DNA of 35,777 nucleotides from an uncultured Eubacterium sp. (lineage in GTDB: Bacteria; Bacillota; Clostridia; Lachnospirales; Lachnospiraceae), in NCBI GenBank assembly GCA_947178105.1, contig CAMWXD010000042.1, positions 1 to 35,777 on the forward strand. Reading direction: 5' to 3'. The notes beneath the pieces are model-generated. The model had not been told where the DNA came from. It searched no databases and saw only the letters and a list, made by a program, of their open reading frames with translations. Position 1 is the stretch's first letter; each line of letters opens with the position of its first letter. Positions 24,830 to 32,168 of this stretch are shown here, in pieces. A program made the translations under genes and the position numbers.

Positions 24830-25934
24830 ATGAACTATAGTCCAAAAACAGAGATATTAACTAATGAGGATGTAGATATCGAGAGGTTATGTGCTGAGAC
24901 AATAGCTTTGGTGAAGTATGCAAGAAATATTGCTGTTCAACAAGTGAATATGATACAATTACTTACCTAATTATGCTATTGGAAAATGGATTATAGAAGT
25001 GCAACAAAAAGGCGAATCAAGAGCAAAATATGGCAGTCAAATTATTAAAAGGCTATCAGAAGAAATGAAAAAGAATTTAGAAAGAGGATTTTCAGAGGAT
25101 AGTTTGAAAAATGCACGGAAGTTTTATCTGACCTATAAGGATAGAATTAGCGAAACAGTGTTTAACCTTTTTGCAGTTGAAAAAAGCGAAACAGTGTTTA
25201 GCCTTTTTGAAGAGAAACCGCCCTTTATAGTATCATGGTCACACTATTTGCAATTAATGCGAATAGAGAATGAAGATGAAAGAAGTTTCTATGAAATTGA
25301 ATCAGCAAGATCCGGATGGAGTGTCCGAACTCTGCAGAGGCAATATAATTCCAGTCTTTATGAAAGGTTAGCGCTTAGCCGAGATAAGGAGGCTGTTTTA
25401 CAGTTAGCAAAGAAAGGTAATATTATTACAAAACCAGAAGATATTGTGAAACAGCCAACAGTATTAGAATTTTTAGGAATAGAAGAAAAGATGAAGTATT
25501 CGGAAACAGATTTGGAAACAGAAATTATTAATAAATTGCAGAAATTTTTGCTGGAAATGGGAAAAGGATATCTATTTGAATCCAGGCAAAAGCGTTTTAC
25601 TTTTAACGAAGATAGTTATTATGTGGATTTGGTTTTATACAATCGCTTTCTTCGCTGCTATGTGCTGATTGATTTGAAGGTAGATAAACTGACACATCAG
25701 GATATCGGACAAATGCAGATGTATGTAAATTATTATGATCGTTATGAGAAATTGGGAGATGAAAATCCGACGATTGGTATTCTGTTATGTAAAGAGAATA
25801 ATGACGCACTGGTGGAGATTACACTGCCACAGGATGCTAATATATATGCATCCGAATACAAATTGTATTTGCCAGATAAGAAACTACTACAAGATAAGTT
25901 GCGGCAGTGGATAGAAGAAGCTGATATAGAATAG
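24830..25934 (+). pseudogene. Frameshifted DUF1016 (YhcG-type) PD-(D/E)XK nuclease
   Basis: An ATG after AAGGAGG encodes 46 residues (ending VNMIQLLT) up to a TAA at 24968. The next frame continues the same protein from NYAIGKWIIEVQQKGE, typical of the DUF1016 N-terminal helical domain. It then covers ARSGWSVRTLQRQYNSSLYERL and the nuclease core (YYVDLVLYN, then VLIDLKVDKLTHQDIGQM, with Asp...Asp-x-Lys). A single frameshift near 24965 separates the two parts; an internal start near 24999 could still yield the nuclease domain. YhcG-like proteins occur in defence and restriction-modification loci. Confidence 0.82.
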
Positions 25935-25947
25935 AAGTACGGAAATA

Positions 25948-26031
25948 ATGGACAAGTATTGTGTACGACAGGATAAAGAGTATATTTTAGAGTTTGACAA
26001 GGAAGTGGAAAGATATTTGAAGGATAAATAG
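25948..26031 (+). CDS. Short 27-residue ORF between nuclease and ATPase
   Basis: The frame (MDKYCVRQDKEYILEFDKEV to YLKDK) lies between the nuclease and ATPase genes. It may be a small protein or the tail of a lost gene; no ribosome site is evident. Confidence 0.25.
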   Translation: MDKYCVRQDKEYILEFDKEVERYLKDK

Positions 26032-26054
26032 TTATAGAATTGGGAGGTTTTGTT

Positions 26055-27503
26055 ATGTATGAGAATAAAAAAGAATTATTATCAAAATTAGAATTTGGAA
26101 GTGTGGATTCAGAGTCAGAGTTAGATTTAGATAGAAAATTCATAAAGACAAAAGATTTTGAAGAGTTTGTTCATCCACAAAAATCTTTGGTTTTAGGAGC
26201 AAAAGGTTCTGGGAAGAGTGCGTTATTTCAGATGTTTTCTAAGTATGAAGAAAAAGCAAGGGAGCTTGCAGAACTTGATAATAAAATAATGATAGTAACA
26301 GGAACAGGCTTCAATGATTTAAAGGAATTACAAACAGATGATTTTACGAAACTATTAAAGAACGAGGAAGCTGATTTTAATAAAATATGGGAACTATATA
26401 TTGCAGTAAAAATAGCAATTAAAATGGGAAAAGAGGGGTATTATTGTGGGGAAAATTTAGTTGAATTTTATAGACATGCAGGTATTATGGAGGATTTTAG
26501 AATACTAAATATTTTAAAACAATTGTGGAGTATGGTTATGGGGACTCCAATACAAGGAATAGATATTGACGTAAAAGGTGTAAAAGTTAAAATTGGTGGA
26601 AAATTTAGTATTGATACACAAGATATGTTGAGTGATATTAATGATGTTTTAGAGCAGGAAAGTATAGATTGTTGGATTTTATTTGATAAAATTGATGAAT
26701 TGTTTTCTAGTGACTATGGAAAGAGAAAGAATTGCATTGAAAGTCTTTTTAGAACTTATTTGAATTTTGTAAACAGATTTCCTAGAATAAAATTTAAGAT
26801 ATTTTTAAGAAATGACATTTGGTCTACATTAGAATTCGTGAATAAGAGTCATTTATCGGATAAAAGTGTAGAATTGTCATGGGATAAAAAAGATTTATTG
26901 CTTATGTTGATGCGTCGATGTTTAAATAATGAAATGGTGGAAGAATATGCATCAAACGAAATGGGAGTAGAAAAGGAAGAACTATTATTACATCCAAATC
27001 TGGAAGAGACTTTTTATACTATATTTGCTCGACAAGTGTACAAAGGGAAAAAGGAAGCAAATATGATTGATTGGTTGTTACAGCGAATAACAGATGGTTT
27101 AGGTGGAAAATATCCTAGAGAATTTATCAATTTTGCAAATTATTCCAAAGAAGTGCAAGAGGCTATAGGGGATTTTGAAGAAAATTGTTTGATTTCTGGT
27201 ATGGCAGTAAAAAAAGCTTTTTCTAAAGTGTCTGAAGTTAAATGTGATACATATTTAAGTGAGTTTCCAAAACTAAGAAAACATTTTGAAAGGTTCAGAG
27301 GGAAAGATACAGCTCGATACAGTAGAGAAGAAATATTTATACTTATGAATGGATTGGAACCCCAAGGAGATGATATGCTTCAAGCACTGTATGAAACAGG
27401 AATGTTAGAGGCAAAAAATGGGAAGGCATTTGCAGATCATCTATTTGAAATTCCCAAATTGTTTAGAATTGGTTTAGGTTTAGTATTGAGAGGGAGACCA
27501 TAA
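26055..27503 (+). CDS. P-loop ATPase (KAP/Sll1717-like), candidate defence protein
   Basis: This 482-residue protein has Walker [12 protein letters not shown] (about residues 53-63) and Walker [12 protein letters not shown] (hhhhDxxDE, about 210-220). A downstream segment, [18 protein letters not shown], fits a sensor-1-like strand. The remainder is helical with no recognised domain. The layout resembles P-loop ATPases of the Sll1717/KAP type, several of which occur in phage-defence loci; the function here is inferred from context only. The ATG at 26055 follows GGGAGG. uvrB copy C starts 20 bp downstream, so ATPase transcripts would drive the regenerated uvrB. Confidence 0.75.
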   Translation: MYENKKELLSKLEFGSVDSESELDLDRKFIKTKDFEEFVHPQKSLVLGAKGSGKSALFQMFSKYEEKARELAELDNKIMIVTGTGFNDLKELQTDDFTKLLKNEEADFNKIWELYIAVKIAIKMGKEGYYCGENLVEFYRHAGIMEDFRILNILKQLWSMVMGTPIQGIDIDVKGVKVKIGGKFSIDTQDMLSDINDVLEQESIDCWILFDKIDELFSSDYGKRKNCIESLFRTYLNFVNRFPRIKFKIFLRNDIWSTLEFVNKSHLSDKSVELSWDKKDLLLMLMRRCLNNEMVEEYASNEMGVEKEELLLHPNLEETFYTIFARQVYKGKKEANMIDWLLQRITDGLGGKYPREFINFANYSKEVQEAIGDFEENCLISGMAVKKAFSKVSEVKCDTYLSEFPKLRKHFERFRGKDTARYSREEIFILMNGLEPQGDDMLQALYETGMLEAKNGKAFADHLFEIPKLFRIGLGLVLRGRP

Positions 27504-27523
27504 TTGTAGAAAGGTATATTATC

Positions 27524-27796
27524 ATGAATCATTTTGAATTAGTATCACAATACGCCCCCACAGGCGACCAGCCCCAGGCAATCGAAGAATTAGTAAAGGG
27601 GTTCAAAGAAGGTAACCAGTTCCAGACACTTCTCGGCGTTACCGGTTCTGGTAAAACCTTTACGATGGCAAATGTTATTCAACAATTAAATAAACCAACC
27701 CTTGTCATAGCGCATAATAAAACATTAGCAGCCCAATTATATGGGGAATTTAAAGAATTTTTCCCCAATAATGCCGTGGAATATTTCGTCTCCTAA
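27524..27796 (+). pseudogene. uvrB: Intact-frame uvrB 5' fragment (copy C), cut after codon 90
   Basis: This 90-codon open frame ([20 protein letters not shown] to NAVEYFVS) includes Walker A GVTGSGKT and stops at the same TAA as copy B. At protein level it is nearly identical to copy B, but many codons differ synonymously, so it is not a recent duplicate. It has a GAAAGG ribosome site and no SOS box. It was probably brought in by element 1 to restore uvrB and was then cut by element 2. Confidence 0.88.
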
Positions 27797-27933
27797 TTTG
27801 GGGACGGGGTGAAAAGCGCATTATTTAGTGTTATTTGGTGTTGATTGTACCATATTTTGTGGACAAGATGGGGGATTATGGACGAAGTAACACTAGGTGG
27901 ATGGGTGGAGTTTGTGACCTGGATTCGTGTAAT
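27794..27933 (+). repeat. 140-bp element-end repeat, copy 2
   Basis: This is the gap-free counterpart of 24592-24731. The inverted arms are retained with one G-T change (GTGTTATTT and AAGTAACAC). It marks the left end of element 2. Confidence 0.85.
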
Positions 27934-27961
27934 TATAATGCAAATAGCCAAGAAGAAAAAA

Positions 27962-28102
27962 TCAGGATAAACTTATAAATTCGCTGTAAGAAGATTTCAG
28001 TACAAAATTTTGTATATAACGAAATTTTAAGACTGAAAATCGCACACAGCAGGTCATTTTATATAAATATTCTATAAAATCAAGTTTATAAGTTTATCCT
28101 GA
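27962..28102. mobile_element. MITE-like 141-bp element with 18-bp terminal inverted repeats
   Basis: TCAGGATAAACTTATAAA (27962-27979) and its exact reverse complement (28085-28102) flank 105 bp of AT-rich non-coding DNA. GAAAAAA borders both sides (27955-27961 and 28103-28109), a possible 7-bp target duplication, although the A-run makes chance likely. Nested imperfect repeats inside would fold into a cruciform or RNA hairpin. It holds no ORF. Confidence 0.65.
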
Positions 28103-28119
28103 GAAAAAATTGAAAAATC

Positions 28120-28148
28120 TTGCATATTATAGCAGTTTTTGATATAAT
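28120..28148 (+). promoter_or_regulatory. Promoter of the RNase HI-RnlA gene
   Basis: TTGCAT (28120-28125), 17 bp, TATAAT (28143-28148). It begins 18 bp after the MITE-like repeat and 64 bp before the -10-to-ORF boundary is far exceeded by no other gene; the ATG at 28184 follows GAAAGGAG. Confidence 0.75.
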
Positions 28149-28183
28149 TATAAACCAATTTTTGATAGAAAGGAGTTGCTTTT

Positions 28184-29689
28184 ATGGCTAAAAAGAAGTT
28201 TTATGCGGTTAAAGTTGGAAAGGTGCCGGGTATATATAGTACATGGAGCGAATGCGAAGAACAAGTAAAGGGATTTCCAAGTGCAAGTTATAAGTCTTTT
28301 GCCACGTTGAGCGAAGCAGAGAATTTTATGTTGGACGAGGGGATTGAAAAGCTTGATTCAGATAATGGAAATTTGACAGAAAATACTATATCAACAGAAG
28401 ATTTTAATTCAATGGTAAATAATAGAATAGCTTCATTGGAAGAAGATGAAGTTATTGCTTTTGTCGATGGCAGTTATAATGTAGAGGAAGAAAAATCAGC
28501 ATTTGGCGCAATTATTATTAGCTCAGGTGGAAACAGAGATATCCTTTATAAAGCATTTACAAAAAATTTAGGAATGGATTTTATTGCATTAAGGAATGTT
28601 GCAGCAGAACTTGAAGGTGTAAAAGAGGCGGTAAATTGGTCTATCACATATAAAAAGAAAAAATTGACAGTTTTTTACGACTATGAAGGTATAGAAAAAT
28701 GGGCAACAGGTGAGTGGAAAGCCAAGAAAGATATAACAAAAAAATATGTTTCTTTTATTCAGCAGAAGAAACAAAGTATAGAAATAGAATTTATAAAAGT
28801 TTTAGCACATTCGGGAATTGAACTGAATGAAGAAGTTGATGCACTGGCTAAAAGTGCGTTGTTAGCTAAAGGATATAAAACTTATAATGATGGCTCTGTA
28901 TATTTTGTAGGTTATGGGTTAGATGATTGGAAAGCGATTGTTGACTGTATCAATGAAGAAAATAAGAATTTATCTGAAGAAAATATACCCGAAATCAATT
29001 TGAAAACAGAAAATATGGGTTCAAGGAATAAGATAACAATTCTTCAGTCCAATAATAAAGTAGTGGTTAATTGTTATTCAAATTCTAAATCATATGTGCA
29101 GGGAAAGCAGACAGTGCTTTTCCAAAAAGTAATTGCAACCGCCATAGAATTATTACGAACAGGTCAGAGCGTAATTGAAACATTAAACAGTTATCATGCT
29201 TTAACACTAGAGAAATCAGAGGTAGAAAATAGGTTTGATCAACTTTTACCACATTATAGAAAAGAGGGCGAAAAGCATTATGCTAATTTACTGTCAGCGG
29301 TATACAATACAATGCTGACGGGGTATATGCCCGATTATACATGCTTAGTGACACCTATTTTTAGAGCATATGAATTTTACTTGCATAGAATATTAGGAGA
29401 TGTTATGGGATTGGATACAGAAACCGATAAAGGAACTAATAAATTTTCATATTTTTCAAAAAATAGTGTTGGTATGTATGAATGTAATAATAAAGAAACG
29501 GGAAAGCTAAATGTAAATCAGTTAGATTATTTAAACAAGCTTTATACCCAATACAATAGTGTCCGTCATCCATATTCACATTGGTCTGCAAGTGACGAGG
29601 ATACTGCTGTAATCACAGATTGTGCATATGCAAGGGAGATAATAATGGATGGATTAGAAGTGGTAGATAAATATTACATACTCTTTTAA
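28184..29689 (+). CDS. RNase HI-RnlA fusion: HEPN ribonuclease toxin
   Basis: Residues 4-50 are a Caulimovirus-viroplasmin/RNase H hybrid-binding domain (KFYAVKVGKVPGIYSTW, then GFPSASYKSF). Residues 88-230 are RNase HI with a full acidic set: Asp95 (FVDGSYN), Glu142 (AELEGVKEAV), Asp166 (YDYEG) and Asp219 (EEVDALAK), plus His209. Residues about 240-350 resemble the repeated domain of RnlA (NKVVVNCYSN, SYVQGKQTVLF). Residues 355-501 match its HEPN domain, with R461-HPYS-H466 as the R-X4-H RNase motif. RnlA (RNase LS) cleaves mRNA and blocks T4-like phages; in E. coli it works with separate RNase HI. The RnlB-like gene lies 41 bp downstream. Confidence 0.8.
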   Translation: MAKKKFYAVKVGKVPGIYSTWSECEEQVKGFPSASYKSFATLSEAENFMLDEGIEKLDSDNGNLTENTISTEDFNSMVNNRIASLEEDEVIAFVDGSYNVEEEKSAFGAIIISSGGNRDILYKAFTKNLGMDFIALRNVAAELEGVKEAVNWSITYKKKKLTVFYDYEGIEKWATGEWKAKKDITKKYVSFIQQKKQSIEIEFIKVLAHSGIELNEEVDALAKSALLAKGYKTYNDGSVYFVGYGLDDWKAIVDCINEENKNLSEENIPEINLKTENMGSRNKITILQSNNKVVVNCYSNSKSYVQGKQTVLFQKVIATAIELLRTGQSVIETLNSYHALTLEKSEVENRFDQLLPHYRKEGEKHYANLLSAVYNTMLTGYMPDYTCLVTPIFRAYEFYLHRILGDVMGLDTETDKGTNKFSYFSKNSVGMYECNNKETGKLNVNQLDYLNKLYTQYNSVRHPYSHWSASDEDTAVITDCAYAREIIMDGLEVVDKYYILF

Positions 29690-29730
29690 TGCTATTAAAC
29701 ATATTATATATTTGGAAAGGAGGAAAGACA

Positions 29731-30081
29731 ATGAAAAAATTGATATTGCATCATATGGCAGATAGTACATACATTGGTATGGTTACTATATTAGATTATG
29801 AAATTTCATTAAAAAAATCCTTAGTAGAAATTTCTTTTCCTCCAGAAGAAAGTAAGAGAAAAATTATTGTAGATTTGGCGTTAAAATGTGGGGTTAATCA
29901 ATATAGATTCGTTGTGTTTGATATAAGTGCTGCGGGTAAAGTGATGTGGAATACCAGTGAATATATTGTTCCTAATAATGATATAGTGAATGTGGCAAAT
30001 ATGTATTTAAAAGAAAATAAGGAAATTGTACTAAATTCAATGTTACCGACAATAAAGAAAAAGGAAATATTGAATGTATAA
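29731..30081 (+). CDS. RnlB-like antitoxin
   Basis: This 116-residue protein follows the toxin and has a strong GGAAAGGAGG site before the ATG. The core EISFPPEESKRKIIVDLALK, CGVNQYRFVVFDI and GKVMWN resembles the RnlB family, where a strand is followed by a D-L-L/A-L...G...RF motif. It is expected to bind the HEPN domain and inhibit the RNase. Gene order (toxin first) is as in rnlAB. A longer in-frame start at 29689 overlaps the toxin stop and lacks a ribosome site. Family assignment rests on pattern and context. Confidence 0.65.
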   Translation: MKKLILHHMADSTYIGMVTILDYEISLKKSLVEISFPPEESKRKIIVDLALKCGVNQYRFVVFDISAAGKVMWNTSEYIVPNNDIVNVANMYLKENKEIVLNSMLPTIKKKEILNV

Positions 30082-30098
30082 AAGTTAAGTATCTGTTA

Positions 30099-30137
30099 GA
30101 CCGATTGGTTTTCAAAAGAGAATCAGTCGGTTTTTTT
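30099..30137 (+). terminator. Intrinsic terminator of the toxin-antitoxin operon
   Basis: GACCGATTGGTTTTC pairs imperfectly with GAATCAGTCGGT and is followed by seven T. Confidence 0.8.
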
Positions 30138-30157
30138 ATTGCCCAAAATTCGGTACA

Positions 30158-30186
30158 TAGCCATTCTGCCTTATGCAGAGTGGCTA
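30158..30186 (+). promoter_or_regulatory. Hairpin in the parA leader
   Basis: TAGCCATTCTGC pairs with GCAGAGTGGCTA (one wobble), followed by TTAAATTTTTC, 15 bp before the AAAGGAGG site of parA. It may be a weak terminator or a regulatory stem. Confidence 0.5.
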
Positions 30187-30217
30187 TTAAATTTTTCAGG
30201 AAAGGAGGTAAAACGTG

Positions 30218-31039
30218 ATGTCTAAATGTAAGGTAATCGCTCTTGCAAACCAGAAAGGCGGGACGGGCAAGACCACGACTGCCGTAAATTTAGGGATAGG
30301 GCTTGCAAACGAGGGAAAGCGGGTACTGCTTGTGGACGCCGATCCGCAGGGGGATTTGACGACCTCTTTGGGGTGGACGGATCAGGACAATCTTCCTGTC
30401 ACACTGTCAACGCAGATGGAAAAGATTATCCGTGACGAGCCGTTTGAAGCGGGCGAGGGGATTTTACACCATGATGAAGGAGTAGACCTGATTCCGGCAA
30501 ATATTGAGTTATCCGGCATGGAAATCACGCTTGTAAACGCCATGAGCAGGGAGTTCACCATGAAATCCTATCTGAGCGAGCTGAAAAAGGACTATGACTA
30601 TATCCTGATTGACTGTATGCCGAGTTTGGGTATGCTTACCATCAATGCACTTGCGGCAGCAGACAGCGTGATTGTCCCGGTGCAGGCGCACTATCTCCCT
30701 TTAAAGGGAATGACACAGCTTATGAAAACCATAGGAAAAGTGCAGCGGCAGATTAACCCCGGACTAAAGGTGGATGGGGTACTATTGACGCTGGCGGATA
30801 TGCGTACCAACCTTGCCCGTACCACAGCCGACAATCTAAGGCAGAATTACGGGAGGGTTATTAAAGTGTACCAGACGGTCATCCCCGTTGCGGTGAAAGC
30901 GGCGGAAACCAGTGCCGCAGGGCAGAGCATTTACAGCTATGACAAAAACGGTGCGGCGGCAAAGGCGTATGGAGCATTTACGAGGGAGGTGATACGCAGT
31001 GGCGAAAGAAATAAAAATGCCGCTTCCCTCAGCCGCTGA
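30218..31039 (+). CDS. parA: ParA/Soj-family partition ATPase
   Basis: This 273-residue ATPase begins MSKCKVIALANQKGGTGKTT, with the deviant Walker A KGGTGKTT (residues 13-20). It also has DADPQGDLTTSLG, YILIDCMPSLGMLTINAL and VPVQAHYLPLKG. With ParB it would segregate the element in its circular or extrachromosomal form. A GTG at 30215 is an alternative start 3 bp earlier; AAAGGAGG serves either. The end overlaps parB by 41 bp. Confidence 0.95.
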   Translation: MSKCKVIALANQKGGTGKTTTAVNLGIGLANEGKRVLLVDADPQGDLTTSLGWTDQDNLPVTLSTQMEKIIRDEPFEAGEGILHHDEGVDLIPANIELSGMEITLVNAMSREFTMKSYLSELKKDYDYILIDCMPSLGMLTINALAAADSVIVPVQAHYLPLKGMTQLMKTIGKVQRQINPGLKVDGVLLTLADMRTNLARTTADNLRQNYGRVIKVYQTVIPVAVKAAETSAAGQSIYSYDKNGAAAKAYGAFTREVIRSGERNKNAASLSR

Positions 31040-31934
31040 CCTGTTCAGCACACAGGAGGAACGAGACAACGCAAGCCGGGAATCTGTCAGGGACATTCCA
31101 CTGGAAGAAATCAGCGATTTCCCCAATCACCCATTTAAGGTAAAAATGGACGAAAGCATGGCGGATATGGCAAAGAGCGTAAAACAGTATGGCGTTCTTG
31201 TCCCTGCGCTTGTTAGGGAAAAGCCGGAGGGCGGTTATGAAATGATAGCCGGACACAGGCGAAAAATGGCAAGCGAACTTGCAGAGAAAAAAGAGATACC
31301 CTGCATTGTCCGTAACTTAACAGATGATGAAGCGGTATTGATTATGGTGGATTCAAACCTGCAAAGAGAGCAGATACTACCATCAGAAAAAGCGTTTGCC
31401 TATAAGATGAAACTGGACGCAATGAAAAGACAGGCAGGCAGACCGAGTAAAAATTCTGCAACAGTGTTGCCGAATTTTGATGGAAAGACCTCAAGGCAGA
31501 TTTTGGCAGAGCAAGTGGGTGAGAGCCATGAGCAAATACGCAAGTATATCCGTTTGACCGAGTTAATCACGCCAATTCTGGATATGGTTGATGACGGTAA
31601 AATTGCCATACGTCCGGCGGTAGAGTTGTCTTACCTGCCGAAAGAGCAACAAACCGCCCTGCTTGACACCATGCAGTTAGAGGACTGCACACCGAGCCAT
31701 GCGCAGGCGATTAAAATGCGTAAATTTTCAGAGGAAGGGAGACTGAATGAGGATGTCATTCTCTCTATCCTGTCAGAGGAAAAAGGGAACCAGAAGGAGC
31801 AGTTTCGTATGCCGAAAGAGCGTATCAGCAAATATTTTTCACCGGGGACGCCTGCGAAACAGATGGAGGATACGATTGTAAAGGCACTGGAGCTGTACCG
31901 GAAACGGGAGCGAAGTAAGGACAGGGAACGGTAG
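30999..31934 (+). CDS. parB: ParB/Spo0J-family partition protein
   Basis: This 311-residue protein starts at GTG, overlapping parA, with GGGAGGTG upstream. The ParB nuclease-like/CTPase domain (about 25-120) includes VPALVREK and MIAGHRRKMASEL. The HTH region follows (SRQILAEQVGESHEQIRKYI and IAIRPAVELSYLPKEQQ). The C-terminal part is basic. It would bind centromere-like sites of the element and act with ParA. Confidence 0.94.
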   Translation: MAKEIKMPLPSAADLFSTQEERDNASRESVRDIPLEEISDFPNHPFKVKMDESMADMAKSVKQYGVLVPALVREKPEGGYEMIAGHRRKMASELAEKKEIPCIVRNLTDDEAVLIMVDSNLQREQILPSEKAFAYKMKLDAMKRQAGRPSKNSATVLPNFDGKTSRQILAEQVGESHEQIRKYIRLTELITPILDMVDDGKIAIRPAVELSYLPKEQQTALLDTMQLEDCTPSHAQAIKMRKFSEEGRLNEDVILSILSEEKGNQKEQFRMPKERISKYFSPGTPAKQMEDTIVKALELYRKRERSKDRER

Positions 31935-32113
31935 CAAAGTAAGGCTTTCCGCCGTGGGGCATTTATGCCCTTTTGTGGATAGCCTTTTTCCCGTTTCCCC
32001 CTTCCCACACCCTAACCCCCTTCAGTTACCAGCCGAATACCAGCCGAAAAAACAATATGGAGCCGGTGGCTATCCATGTTCCGGCTGGCACAGCAGAACA
32101 GCCAGTTTACCAA

Positions 32114-32138
32114 CCCTGCATACCGCAGGGATTTTTTT
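32114..32138 (+). terminator. Terminator after parAB
   Basis: CCCTGC and GCAGGG are perfect arms around ATACC and are followed by ATTTTTTT. It lies only 31 bp before the Cna-B gene start, so it separates that gene from parAB or attenuates it. Confidence 0.75.
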
Positions 32139-32168
32139 ATGCCAAAAAATAAAATGGAGGTAAGTAGA

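Larger units (their letters stand above)
24595..27796 (+). mobile_element. Element 1: cargo cassette inserted in uvrB with its own uvrB 5' end
   Basis: The segment runs from the uvrB break in copy B to the same break in copy C. It carries a broken DUF1016 nuclease, a P-loop ATPase and, at its right end, uvrB copy C. Site-specific insertion with replacement of the 5' end of the target gene would produce this layout. No recombinase gene is present inside, so it is either internally deleted or moved by a partner. Its AT content is higher than that of the chromosomal genes. Confidence 0.55.

Noticed and set aside
32076-32168. Upstream ATG start for the surface protein
   Set aside because: It would bury the signal peptide behind 31 residues and run through a strong terminator; the TTG at 32169 has an ideal GGAGG.
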